Shown one piece after another: positions 1-9,048 of a stretch of DNA of 47,615 nucleotides. Position 1 is the stretch's first letter. Each line of letters opens with the position of its first letter. The stretch covers positions 1 to 47,615 of the forward strand of contig CACLYQ010000007.1 of NCBI GenBank assembly GCA_902611175.1, read 5' to 3'. The notes below the pieces were generated by a model that saw only the letters and a list, made by a program, of their open reading frames with translations, searched no databases and was not told where the DNA came from. The position numbers and the translations under genes were made by a program. The stretch is from an uncultured Pelagibacteraceae bacterium (GTDB taxonomy: Bacteria > Pseudomonadota > Alphaproteobacteria > Pelagibacterales > Pelagibacteraceae).

Positions 1-1037
1 ATAAATAAATTTTCATTTATCTTAAAATCATTATTTATTAACAGATAATATAACAACCCTATTAGATCATAACTTAAAAAAGAAATTTGATTTGGTGAAT
101 TTTTAAAGTTTTGAATATATTCTTTTTGGAATATTTCAAAATTATTTTTATTTATTGATGGGAAATATATTGGATGCAATGAAGTTTCTTTCAATAGACT
201 TTCATCAAACCATTGATTCAATGTAATGTATTTTATTCTTTCTGAAGATACATCGGTATATAATAATGATGTGGCAACACTTTTCAGACTTTCACTAAAA
301 TCAGCAATGATTACTGAATCAAAATTAATGAAACCTAAAGTGTCTTTTCTATTTAATTCATCTATTTTCTTCTTTTTATTAAAAGCGTTTGAATTTTCTA
401 TTCTTTTTATTTCGTTTTCTAAATTTTGTTTTCTTTGTTGATATCTTGTTAAATCTTCTATTTGTTTTGTTAGTAATGTTGGGTCTTTGCTATAAGTAAA
501 TTTTTCTTTTAATATTAAATTAGATTTCTCAATAGCTTCTTCAATTTCCCTTTTATACTCAGTTTCAGGAACCAAAAATATTGTATTTTTCAAATTATTT
601 TCAATTAAATATTTTTTAATTGTATTTATTTGTGATATTGCATTTACTCCTGCAGAAATTACATTTTCTGGATTATTTCTAATTTTGTTAGTAAAAGATA
701 AGAATGTTACTTCGTTTAATTCATCTAAATATTTATTACTTTCATTGAATACTGGTCCAATAATTATTTTTATACCACTATTGTAAAGCTCTTTTGATGC
801 TCTTAGTGCATCAATTGGGTTTGCTTTGGTATCTTTAGGTATTACTGTTATTCTGTCATCATTTATTTTATTTAACGCCATTCTTGTAGATTTTATAATT
901 GAATTGCCAATATATGAATACTCGCCTGATAAAGGTACAATTAAACCTATTTTAATTTTATCATCTGAAATTGCTTTAAGATGTGAGAAAACGATAATAA
1001 GAAAAACTTTTAAAATTATGATATATAATTTTTTCAT
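1..1037 (-). CDS. LpoA/YraM-like periplasmic-binding-fold protein (C-terminus cut by window edge)
   Basis: The reading frame is open from an ATG at 1037 to the left edge, giving about 345 visible residues and no stop. An N-terminal signal peptide (MKKLYIIILKVFLIIVFSH, cleavage near LKA) is followed by a type I periplasmic-binding domain starting IKIGLIVPLSGEYSYIG and containing a KIIIGPVFN strand typical of Leu/Ile/Val-binding folds. A lysine-rich, coiled-coil-like stretch lies near residues 195-225. Divergent pairing with rsmI and a BON lipoprotein mirrors the E. coli lpoA-rsmI-yraP neighbourhood. I therefore infer a penicillin-binding-protein activator acting in the periplasm rather than an amino-acid transporter component. 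The start lies only 9 bp from the rsmI start on the other strand. Confidence 0.75.
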   Translation of the reverse strand, partial: MKKLYIIILKVFLIIVFSHLKAISDDKIKIGLIVPLSGEYSYIGNSIIKSTRMALNKINDDRITVIPKDTKANPIDALRASKELYNSGIKIIIGPVFNESNKYLDELNEVTFLSFTNKIRNNPENVISAGVNAISQINTIKKYLIENNLKNTIFLVPETEYKREIEEAIEKSNLILKEKFTYSKDPTLLTKQIEDLTRYQQRKQNLENEIKRIENSNAFNKKKKIDELNRKDTLGFINFDSVIIADFSESLKSVATSLLYTDVSSERIKYITLNQWFDESLLKETSLHPIYFPSINKNNFEIFQKEYIQNFKNSPNQISFLSYDLIGLLYYLLINNDFKINENLF

Positions 1038-1046
1038 CGTCATTAA

Positions 1047-1904
1047 ATGTATAATATTGAATTAAATGATAGTTTAAAACCTGGGCTATATTGTGTTTCT
1101 ACACCAATAGGAAATTTAGGTGATATCACTTTTAGGGCTATATACATACTTAATAAATCAGACTTGATTTTGTCAGAAGACACAAGGGTTTCAACTAAAC
1201 TATTATCAAGATTCAATATTAATACAAAATTGTTATCAAATCATAAATTTAATGAGAAAAAAAATATCAAAAAAATATTAAATTTATTAAAAGAAAATAA
1301 AATAATTTCTATAATTTCAGATGCGGGTACTCCGACGATTTCAGATCCAGGTGGAATTTTGATAAATGAATGCATCAAGAATAAAATCGATATATTTCCA
1401 GTTCCAGGATCGTCTGCTGCTACAGCGGCTGTTTCTATAAGTGGTTTTTCGAATGATTTTTATTTTTGTGGTTTTTTACCAGATAAAAAGTTGCAAATTG
1501 ATCAACTTTTTCAAAAAGTATCTAATTTGAATTGCTCACTTGTTTTTTTTATTTCACCAAAAAAAATAAAAAAAATAACATCTCAGATCCAAAAATATTT
1601 TAATGATAGAGATATTTTAATTACTAGGGAAATGACAAAATTTCATGAAGAATATATTAGAGATAAGGTTAAAAACTTAGATAATATTAACATATCAGAA
1701 AAAGGTGAGATTACAGTAGTCATATCAGAAAATTTAAATTTAGAAAATAGGTTAACAGTAATTGAAGAATCAGTTAAAAAAAAAATAGTTGAACTATTAA
1801 AAAAAATGTCGATTAAGGATATTACAACAAAAATTTGCAAGGAAAATAATATATCAAAAAAAATTGTTTATGATTTTTGTTTGAAAAAAAAAAATGAAAT
1901 TTAA
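1047..1904 (+). CDS. rsmI: 16S rRNA (cytidine1402-2'-O)-methyltransferase RsmI
   Basis: This is a SAM-dependent methyltransferase of the tetrapyrrole-methylase fold that 2'-O-methylates C1402 in the decoding centre of 16S rRNA. At 285 residues it has the family's usual length. Visible motifs are STPIGNLGD (residues 18-26), SEDTR (43-47), SDAGTPTISDPG near residue 90 and a VPGSSAATAAVSISG segment. The lysine-rich C-terminus is typical of this AT-rich genome. The start fits the E. coli protein, and no other nearby ATG is available. Its last 11 nt overlap the downstream BON lipoprotein gene, so the two are probably co-transcribed. Any promoter must sit inside the divergent LpoA-like gene. Confidence 0.95.
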   Translation: MYNIELNDSLKPGLYCVSTPIGNLGDITFRAIYILNKSDLILSEDTRVSTKLLSRFNINTKLLSNHKFNEKKNIKKILNLLKENKIISIISDAGTPTISDPGGILINECIKNKIDIFPVPGSSAATAAVSISGFSNDFYFCGFLPDKKLQIDQLFQKVSNLNCSLVFFISPKKIKKITSQIQKYFNDRDILITREMTKFHEEYIRDKVKNLDNINISEKGEITVVISENLNLENRLTVIEESVKKKIVELLKKMSIKDITTKICKENNISKKIVYDFCLKKKNEI

Positions 1905-2487
1905 AAAAGTTATATTGATATCAACTTTCATATTTATTTCAGGATGTGTTGGATATTCATCCACTGGAGTTTTAGGCACAGGAGTTTCAGTTGCAATGGA
2001 TCCAAGAACTATTGGAACACAAATAGATGACTCAATAATGCAAAAAAATTTAAGGGCAAAGCTAATTTTAATTAATCGTAGTTATTTATTAAAAGTAAAG
2101 ACCAAAGTTTTAGATGGAAGAATATTTATTACAGGAAAAGTGGATACAGTAGAGGAAAAGTTTAAAATAACCAAGTTGGGATGGGAGATTAAGGGTGCAA
2201 GATCAGTTAAAAATGATTTGAAAATTAAAGAAGAATTTAACTTTAAGCAAACTGCTAAGGACGTGTTAATCACTTCTCAGCTAAGAACTTCCCTAATAAC
2301 GAACAAAAAAATTAAATCTGCAAATTATGATATCGATACTTACAAGAAAATTATTTACATTTATGGAATTTCCCAAAATGAAGAAGAAAGAGCTGAAGTT
2401 TTAAATGAAGCCAAGCAAGTCTTAGATGTCGAAGATGTTGTTACGAGTATTTTTTTAGTAGAGGACCTTAGAGTAGTAAAAAACTAA
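1894..2487 (+). CDS. BON-domain outer-membrane lipoprotein, DolP/YraP-like
   Basis: The 197-residue product begins with a lipoprotein signal peptide whose lipobox ends ISGC (acylated Cys18). Two BON-like repeats follow, roughly residues 48-115 and 120-190, each with the VKTKVLDGRIFITGKV or IYIYGI type of strand. In E. coli the dual-BON lipoprotein DolP sits beside lpoA and rsmI and supports outer-membrane integrity; the neighbours here agree. It overlaps rsmI by 11 nt. Its TAA stop overlaps the stop of the convergent maeB gene by 4 nt (CTAA), leaving no room for an intergenic terminator. Confidence 0.85.
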   Translation: MKFKKVILISTFIFISGCVGYSSTGVLGTGVSVAMDPRTIGTQIDDSIMQKNLRAKLILINRSYLLKVKTKVLDGRIFITGKVDTVEEKFKITKLGWEIKGARSVKNDLKIKEEFNFKQTAKDVLITSQLRTSLITNKKIKSANYDIDTYKKIIYIYGISQNEEERAEVLNEAKQVLDVEDVVTSIFLVEDLRVVKN

Positions 2488-4772
2488 TTTATTTTTTCAT
2501 AATTAATAACACCCGCTGAATATGCAGCAACAGACGCTAAATTTAATATGTCAGATGTCGATGATCTTAAAGGTGCAATTTCAATCGCCTGGCCTAAACC
2601 AATTAATAGTGGTCCTATAACTTTAGCTCCACCCAATGTTTTCATTATTTTATAAGTTATAGCTGCGCTGTGTTGTCCAGGCATAATTAATATATTTGCA
2701 TTACCAACAATCTCAGAGAATGGATAAAGGTCCTTATATTCATCACTTAAGGCTACATCAGGCTGCATGTCACCATCAAACTTAAAGTTAACCTTTTTAT
2801 TTTTTAAAATTTCTACTGCATCTCTTATGTGTTTAGTTCTAGCTGTAATTGGTTGGCCGAATGTTGAGTGTGAAAGAAAAGCAACTTTTGGCTCAAAACC
2901 AAATAATTTTGCAACTCTAGATGCAGAAATTGCTATTTCAGAAAGCTGTTCAGATGTTGGATATTCATGAACACTTGTATCTGCGATAAATACCGTTTTG
3001 CCTTTATTAACAATCATGTTTAATCCAAACATAATTTCCCCAGGTCTGGCATCTATAACTTTTTTTACTTTATCAAGTGATTGGCCATATCTTCTTGAGT
3101 TTCCTGTGACCATTGCATCAGCATCTCCACAAGCTACCATACATGACCCCCAAATTACTCTATCATTTCTTACCATTTTATCACAATCTCTTTCTAGAAG
3201 ACCTTCTTTTCTCTGAAGCTTTTTAAATAAGTAATTTACATATTTTTTTCTTTTGTCGCCTAAAGTAGAGTTTACAATTTCAATATCAAAGTTCTCTCCG
3301 TAACCAATCTCTTTAAGTTTTTCCTTAACTACTTTTTCTTTAGCTACCAAAATAGGTGTACCTAACCCACTATTTTTAAATGCTATCGCAGCTTTTAGTG
3401 TATTTTCATCTTCACCGTCTGCAAAAACAACTTTTTTATTTGTTTTTTTAATTTGATTATTTATTCCTTGCATAATCGTTACTGATGGATCAAGTCTTTG
3501 TTTTAATTGCTCGGAATATTGCTCAAAATTTTCTATTTTTTTTCTAGCAACACCAGACTTAATAGCAGCTTTTGCTACAGCTACTGGTATTACACTTATT
3601 AGCCTTGGATCAAAAGTAGATGGAATAATATATTTTTTTCCATAATTAGGTCTTTCACCACCCATTGCGGCTGCAACTTCGTCGGGTACAAATTCTCTTG
3701 CAAGTGAAGCAATAGCATTGGCTGCAGCAACTTTCATTTCTTCATTAATGGTTTTTGCTCTAACATCTAATGCTCCTCTAAATATGTATGGAAATCCGAT
3801 TAAATTATTAACTTGATTTGGATAATCAGATCTACCTGTTGCTATAATTGCGTCATCTCTCACCTCTTCTATTTCTTCCGGTTTTATTTCAGGATCTGGA
3901 TTTGCGCAGGCAAATATAATTGGATTTTTTGCCATTTTTTTAACCATACTTTTCTTTACTACACCAGCTGCAGATAATCCTAAAAATACATCCGCATTCT
4001 TCATTGCATCATCCAAACTTATATCTTTCGTCTCTACTGCAAACTCTTTTTTCCAAGAGTTAATATTTTTCCTCTTTTTATTTATTACACCTTTTGTATC
4101 TAACATTTTGATATTATTTTTTGGAATACCAGTACTCCTGAATAATTTTGCACATGCCATAGCTGCGGCACCTGCTCCATTAATTACTATTTTAATTTTT
4201 TTTAAGTTTTTTTTTGCAATATCAACTGCATTAATTAGTGCAGCAGTTGTTATTATTGCTGTCCCGTGTTGATCATCATGAAATACAGGAATATCTAGAA
4301 TTTTTTTTAATTCTTCCTCAATTATAAAACAGTTTGGAGCAGCAATGTCTTCAAGATTTATACCACCGAAACTTTTTGCAATATGTTTTATGGAATTAAT
4401 TATCTCTCTTGTATCTTCAGTGTCTATTTCTAAATCTATTGAGTCGATATCTGCAAATCTTTTAAAAAGAACAGCTTTTCCTTCCATTACTGGTTTTGAA
4501 GCTATAGCACCCAAGTTTCCTAGTCCTAATATTGCTGATCCATTACTAATAACTGCAACTAAATTTCCTTTGGTAGTATAATCATAAGCTAACTCAGGAT
4601 TATCAGCTATTGCCTTCACAGGAGCCGCGACGCCAGGAGAATAAGCTAAGGCCAAATCTCTTTTTGTAGTTACAGGCTTAGACGAAACAATCTCTATTTT
4701 GCCAGATTTGTAATTAGTATGAAAATCTAGAGCCTCTTTATCTGAATAATGTTCAATTTTGTTTTTTTTCAT
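2484..4772 (-). CDS. maeB: NADP-dependent malic enzyme with C-terminal phosphotransacetylase-like domain
   Basis: This enzyme oxidatively decarboxylates malate to pyruvate, feeding pyruvate/acetyl-CoA and NADPH pools. The 762 residues match the long MaeB type. The N-terminal malic domain carries LAYSPGVAAPVKAI and the HDDQHGTAI motif, followed by a Rossmann domain with VINGAGAAAMACA. A phosphotransacetylase-like domain occupies the C-terminal part from about residue 430. In known MaeB enzymes that domain is regulatory (acetyl-CoA responsive) rather than a working Pta. The ATG at 4772 is 44 bp from the divergent murJ start. The gene is monocistronic on this strand. Confidence 0.95.
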   Translation of the reverse strand: MKKNKIEHYSDKEALDFHTNYKSGKIEIVSSKPVTTKRDLALAYSPGVAAPVKAIADNPELAYDYTTKGNLVAVISNGSAILGLGNLGAIASKPVMEGKAVLFKRFADIDSIDLEIDTEDTREIINSIKHIAKSFGGINLEDIAAPNCFIIEEELKKILDIPVFHDDQHGTAIITTAALINAVDIAKKNLKKIKIVINGAGAAAMACAKLFRSTGIPKNNIKMLDTKGVINKKRKNINSWKKEFAVETKDISLDDAMKNADVFLGLSAAGVVKKSMVKKMAKNPIIFACANPDPEIKPEEIEEVRDDAIIATGRSDYPNQVNNLIGFPYIFRGALDVRAKTINEEMKVAAANAIASLAREFVPDEVAAAMGGERPNYGKKYIIPSTFDPRLISVIPVAVAKAAIKSGVARKKIENFEQYSEQLKQRLDPSVTIMQGINNQIKKTNKKVVFADGEDENTLKAAIAFKNSGLGTPILVAKEKVVKEKLKEIGYGENFDIEIVNSTLGDKRKKYVNYLFKKLQRKEGLLERDCDKMVRNDRVIWGSCMVACGDADAMVTGNSRRYGQSLDKVKKVIDARPGEIMFGLNMIVNKGKTVFIADTSVHEYPTSEQLSEIAISASRVAKLFGFEPKVAFLSHSTFGQPITARTKHIRDAVEILKNKKVNFKFDGDMQPDVALSDEYKDLYPFSEIVGNANILIMPGQHSAAITYKIMKTLGGAKVIGPLLIGLGQAIEIAPLRSSTSDILNLASVAAYSAGVINYEKIN

Positions 4773-4816
4773 TATTTGTTTAGATATACAAAAGGATTAA
4801 GTTACTAATATGATTT

Positions 4817-6343
4817 ATGAATTTAATTAAGTCAACAGGCACATTTAGTCTGTTTGTTATACTAAGTAGAGTTTTAGGATACATAAGAGACTTTTTTATA
4901 GCCATTTATCTTGGATCAGGGCCTATTGCTGATGCGTTCTTTGTAGCTTTTAGAATACCAAATACTTTTAGAAGGTTATTTGCAGAAGGTACTTTTAATG
5001 CTGCATTTGTTCCTTCTTACACTGCTGAACTTATATCTAGTAAAGCGAAAGCACAAAGATTTGCGAGCTCAATTTTCAATTTGTTAGTTTTAGTACTTTT
5101 AAGTTTAACTATTTTGGTTGAAATTTTTATGCCCAGTTTTGTTAAATTAATTGCTCCTGGTTTTTCCGATATAGACAATAAATATAAACTAGCAATTGAT
5201 TTAACAAGAATTACTTTCCCTTTTCTAATTTTTATAAGTTTGGCCTCTTTTTTTTCAGCAATATTAAATTCTCATAACAAATTTGCAGCTGCAGCTGCAG
5301 CTCCGCTTTTTTTAAATATTATACTAATTATATGTTTCCTCATTATAAAGACTGACAAAGATTTAGTATATTATCTTAGCTTTGCGATAACATTAGCTGG
5401 AATTGTACAATTTATATTCCTATTTTTTTTTATTAAAAAATATTTTTTTCCAAGTTTTAGTTTTACTTTTCAAGTAGATAAAAAAATAAAAATATTTTTT
5501 GGTAAACTTTTACCAAGTATATTTTCATCTGGTGTTACTCAAATCAATATATTAGTTGGAACTATTATTGCATCTTTTCAAGCCAGTGCAGTTTCATATT
5601 TGTATTATGCTGATAGAATTTATCAAATAAATTTAGCTATTGCAGGAATTGCAATTGGAACAATTATTTTACCAAATTTAAGTAGATACGTTAAAAGTAA
5701 AAATAAAAAAAAGTTAGAAAATTTACAAAATAAATCTTTGGAATTGAGTTTATTCTTAAGTTTACCTGCAACTTTTGCTTTAATAATAGCATCTGAAGAA
5801 ATTGTATCTGCACTTTTTGGATACGGATCCTTTAATGAAGAAAGTATAAAAAATTCAGCTCTTGTATTATTTTATTTTTCAATTGGTCTTCCTGCTTTTT
5901 CAATGATTAAAATATTTTCAAGTTTTATATTTGCTAGAAATGATACCAAAACCCCTTTTTATTTTTCATTAATTTCCGTAATAATCAATATAGTCATTAG
6001 CTTATCTTTATTCAGTAAATTTGGTTTTATAATAATACCAATAGCTACAACTATATCATCATGGTTAAATGGATTTTTACTAATGATATTTGTTCTAAAC
6101 AAAAATTACTTCAGTTTCAAAAATTCTTTTTTTATGCAGCTTTTTAAAATATTAATCGCTAATTTTGTTTGCTTAGGGTTATTTAGAATATTAATTAGTA
6201 ATTTTAATGAATATTTCACATATTTAAATAATTATAAATTTTTGGCAATTGTATTATTGGTTCTATTTACTTTTACATCTTATTTATTGTTTTCAATACT
6301 CATTAAGGCCTTTAAAATATCTGATATTAAATTAAAGTATTAA
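4817..6343 (+). CDS. murJ: Lipid II flippase MurJ
   Basis: The product is an inner-membrane polytopic protein of 508 residues that flips lipid II to the periplasmic face for peptidoglycan synthesis. It has the MurJ/MviN N-terminus: LSRVLGYIRDFFIAIYLG, then ADAFFVAFRIPNTFRRLFAEG, with the conserved arginines of the central cavity. About 14 hydrophobic helices follow. trpS starts 3 nt after its stop, so murJ-trpS is probably one transcript, continuing to the Nfu gene. Confidence 0.96.
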   Translation: MNLIKSTGTFSLFVILSRVLGYIRDFFIAIYLGSGPIADAFFVAFRIPNTFRRLFAEGTFNAAFVPSYTAELISSKAKAQRFASSIFNLLVLVLLSLTILVEIFMPSFVKLIAPGFSDIDNKYKLAIDLTRITFPFLIFISLASFFSAILNSHNKFAAAAAAPLFLNIILIICFLIIKTDKDLVYYLSFAITLAGIVQFIFLFFFIKKYFFPSFSFTFQVDKKIKIFFGKLLPSIFSSGVTQINILVGTIIASFQASAVSYLYYADRIYQINLAIAGIAIGTIILPNLSRYVKSKNKKKLENLQNKSLELSLFLSLPATFALIIASEEIVSALFGYGSFNEESIKNSALVLFYFSIGLPAFSMIKIFSSFIFARNDTKTPFYFSLISVIINIVISLSLFSKFGFIIIPIATTISSWLNGFLLMIFVLNKNYFSFKNSFFMQLFKILIANFVCLGLFRILISNFNEYFTYLNNYKFLAIVLLVLFTFTSYLLFSILIKAFKISDIKLKY

Positions 6344-6346
6344 ATT

Positions 6347-7348
6347 ATGTCTAAAAAAATTTTTTCCGGAGTGCAACCTACAGGAAATTTACACCTTGGT
6401 AATTATATAGGTGCAATAAAAAATTTTGTTGATTTGCAAAACAATAAAGACAATAATTGCATCTTTTGTGTCGTGGATCTTCATGCAATAACAGTGATGC
6501 AGGATCCAACAGAGTTAAAAAATAATATTAGAGAGACAGCAGCAGCATTTATTGCAAGCGGTATTGATCCAAAAAATAGTATAATATTTAATCAATCCTT
6601 AGTCCCAGCTCACTCAGAGGGTTCTTGGATTTTAGGATGTGTTGCTAGAATGGGATGGCTTAATAGAATGACACAATTTAAGGAGAAAGCTGGAAAAGAT
6701 AAGGAAAAAGCTAGTGTTGGTTTATATATTTATCCAGTTCTAATGGCATCTGATATTCTTTTATATGATGCTACCCATGTGCCAGTTGGCGATGATCAAA
6801 AACAGCACTTAGAACTTTGTAGAGATATAGCTCAAAAATTTAATAACGAATACAAATGTCCAGATTTCCTAAAACCTCCCGAGCCTCTTATACAAAAACA
6901 TTTTTCAAGAATAATGAGTTTGAAAGATGGCAACAAGAAAATGAGTAAGTCGGACACTGCCGAAGGCGGCAGGATCAACTTAACAGATACTGAGGATCAA
7001 ATTATTAATAAAATAAAAAAAGCAAAAACAGATAATGATACTTTACCTGGAAATGAAGATGGACTTAAAGGTAGACCTGAAGCAGAAAATTTAGTTGGTA
7101 TTTACTCTAGCTTAAACAACCAAAACATTAATAATACTTTAAACGAATTTGAAGGAAAAAACTTTTCCTACTTAAAAAATAGACTATCTGAAATAATCGT
7201 AACAACATTATCTCCTATATCAAAAGAGATAAAAAAATTATTATCTGATAAATCTTATATTGACCAAATATTAAAGACTGGAGGTGAAAAAGCGCACGAC
7301 ATATCTTCAAAAAAAGTTAAAAAAATCAAAGAAATAGTTGGTTTTTAA
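6347..7348 (+). CDS. trpS: Tryptophanyl-tRNA synthetase
   Basis: This class I aminoacyl-tRNA synthetase charges tRNA-Trp. It has 333 residues, the normal bacterial length. The HIGH-equivalent is NLHLGN (residues 14-19) and the KMSKS loop is at 198-202. The [11 protein letters not shown] segment that positions tryptophan and ATP is present. It starts 3 nt after murJ. The predicted Nfu start is 37 nt beyond its stop. Confidence 0.97.
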   Translation: MSKKIFSGVQPTGNLHLGNYIGAIKNFVDLQNNKDNNCIFCVVDLHAITVMQDPTELKNNIRETAAAFIASGIDPKNSIIFNQSLVPAHSEGSWILGCVARMGWLNRMTQFKEKAGKDKEKASVGLYIYPVLMASDILLYDATHVPVGDDQKQHLELCRDIAQKFNNEYKCPDFLKPPEPLIQKHFSRIMSLKDGNKKMSKSDTAEGGRINLTDTEDQIINKIKKAKTDNDTLPGNEDGLKGRPEAENLVGIYSSLNNQNINNTLNEFEGKNFSYLKNRLSEIIVTTLSPISKEIKKLLSDKSYIDQILKTGGEKAHDISSKKVKKIKEIVGF

Positions 7349-7385
7349 TCATTTAATTATTTCAAATAAACACTATATAGAACTT

Positions 7386-7928
7386 ATGTTTATACAGACA
7401 GAAAATACACCAAATCCAAATTCTTTAAAATTTAATCCAGGTAGGAAAGTTTCAAATGATGGTCCTTTAGAAATTTTAAGTCCTGAAGATACAAATAATT
7501 TATTAATAAAGAACTTATTACAAATTAATGGAGTGACAGGGGTATTTCTTGGAGAAGATTTTTTTTCAATAAACAAAGAAGAAAGTAAAAAATGGGAAGA
7601 CATACAACATATTGTAATTTCATATGTAAATGAACATTATGCAAATGGTAATACCTGTATTATTGATAAAATAGATGAAGAAGAGCAAAATAAAAATTAT
7701 TCAGAGATTGAAAAAAAAATAATAAGCATTTTAGAAACTAAAATTAGACCCGCTGTAGCTAGAGATGGTGGTGATATAAAGTTTCAAGAGTTCAAAGAGG
7801 GTAAAGTTAAAGTTCTATTGAAAGGTAGTTGTTCAGGTTGTCCATCTTCAACCTTAACTCTAAAAAAAGGTGTAGAAAACTTACTTTGTCATTACATTCC
7901 TGAAGTTAAAGAAGTTTTGGCTGTATAA
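7386..7928 (+). CDS. NifU-family Fe-S cluster scaffold/carrier (Nfu type)
   Basis: The protein has an N-terminal Nfu_N domain beginning MFIQTENTPNPNSLKF and a C-terminal NifU-like domain with the CxxC pair Cys149/Cys152 (GSCSGCPSS). Such proteins bind a [4Fe-4S] cluster through CxxC and deliver it to apo-proteins. I chose the ATG at 7386 because this family begins almost exactly at FIQTE. An upstream in-frame ATG at 7338 would add 16 unrelated residues and overlap trpS. The length (180 residues) is normal for alphaproteobacterial and mitochondrial Nfu. Confidence 0.92.
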   Translation: MFIQTENTPNPNSLKFNPGRKVSNDGPLEILSPEDTNNLLIKNLLQINGVTGVFLGEDFFSINKEESKKWEDIQHIVISYVNEHYANGNTCIIDKIDEEEQNKNYSEIEKKIISILETKIRPAVARDGGDIKFQEFKEGKVKVLLKGSCSGCPSSTLTLKKGVENLLCHYIPEVKEVLAV

Positions 7929-7956
7929 TTAATCAATAATATATATAATTACATAG

Positions 7957-9048
7957 ATGGTTAAAATTTCAAAAAATAGAATTCGAAAAAAAAAACGATC
8001 TCAAAAAAATATACTTAAGTTTTCAGTAATAAGTTTTGTATTAATATTTTCATTTTTCTCTTTACCATCAATAAATATGTTTCTTCTTAAAAAACTTTAT
8101 TTTAAAAATTCAGTTATTACTAACTCTGGAGTAAATTTTGACCAAGAACTTGAAAAAAGAAAAAAAATAATTGATGGAGAAAAAGAAACTAAAACAAACA
8201 ATTTAAATTTCAAAAATATATTTGCTGATATAGATTTTTTTAGTACTGATAAAGAAGGTCAAAATTCTATAAGGTTTGATGCAAGAACAATCGAGCAATT
8301 GTTTAAAGATACAAAATATGATTTGAAAAAAGTAAGAGAGACTAAATTAGTAAATATAGGGAATAAAATTGACCATCTTCCAAAAGAGATTAAAAGTATA
8401 GAAAGTTCAAAAAAGAGAAAAAGATTATTTATCCAAATAGTTTTGCCACTAATTGTAGAAGAAAATGCTAAAATTCGACTAGATAGAAAAGAATTGTTTA
8501 GAATATTGAGTAAAAACATTAACACAGAAAAAGAAAAGAGCTGGTTAAAAGATAAATTTAAACAATATGGCCTAAAAGATGGAGATTTTTATTCTCTTAA
8601 AGTTAGAATGGATGAAATACCTATCTCTTTAACAATTGCTCAAGCCGCTAAAGAAACTGGATGGGGAACATCGAGATTTGCTCAAGAGGGGAATGCATTA
8701 TTTGGACAATGGACTTGGAGTGGAGAGGGTATTAGACCTGCGGGTGTTGATAAAAATGCAAAACACAAAGTTGCTAAGTTTGCAGTCCTTAAAGCATCAG
8801 TGAGAGCATATCAAAGAAATTTAAATACTCACAGCAGCTATATCGAGTTTAGAAAAGAAAGAGCAATTCAAAGAGATAATGACGGAAAATTAAACAGTTT
8901 AAAGTTGGTAAATCATTTAGATAAATACGCGGAGACAGGACAACAATATATTGATGTGTTAAAACAAATTATAAAACAAAATTCCCTTATGGATTTTGAT
9001 GATGTAAATGTAATGCCTACAAGTAATAAGACAAAAAAATTAATTTAA
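7957..9048 (+). CDS. Bax-like glucosaminidase domain protein
   Basis: The 363-residue protein has a lysine/arginine-rich N-terminus and one membrane anchor near residues 20-42. A charged linker follows, then a C-terminal glucosaminidase domain resembling E. coli Bax and FlgJ. The catalytic glutamate is probably Glu233 in QAAKETGWGTSRFA, followed by GNALFGQWTW and a FAVLKASVRAY segment. It probably trims peptidoglycan N-acetylglucosamine bonds from the periplasmic side of the inner membrane. Its stop overlaps that of the convergent deacetylase gene by 4 nt (TTAA). The substrate is inferred from the family. Confidence 0.85.
   Translation: MVKISKNRIRKKKRSQKNILKFSVISFVLIFSFFSLPSINMFLLKKLYFKNSVITNSGVNFDQELEKRKKIIDGEKETKTNNLNFKNIFADIDFFSTDKEGQNSIRFDARTIEQLFKDTKYDLKKVRETKLVNIGNKIDHLPKEIKSIESSKKRKRLFIQIVLPLIVEENAKIRLDRKELFRILSKNINTEKEKSWLKDKFKQYGLKDGDFYSLKVRMDEIPISLTIAQAAKETGWGTSRFAQEGNALFGQWTWSGEGIRPAGVDKNAKHKVAKFAVLKASVRAYQRNLNTHSSYIEFRKERAIQRDNDGKLNSLKLVNHLDKYAETGQQYIDVLKQIIKQNSLMDFDDVNVMPTSNKTKKLI

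Noticed and set aside
226..1065. Forward-strand frames of 71 and 79 codons (226-441, 826-1065)
   Set aside because: They lie antisense within the LpoA-like coding region, which has a clear signal peptide and binding-protein fold; the hydrophobic frames are complements of AT-rich codons.
1741..1905. Long A runs in rsmI as possible slippage or frameshift sites
   Set aside because: Homopolymers are common throughout this AT-rich DNA, and the frames continue intact through them.
7338..7385. Upstream ATG extension of the Nfu gene
   Set aside because: The family begins at MFIQTENTPNPNS; the extra 16 residues overlap trpS and have no similarity.
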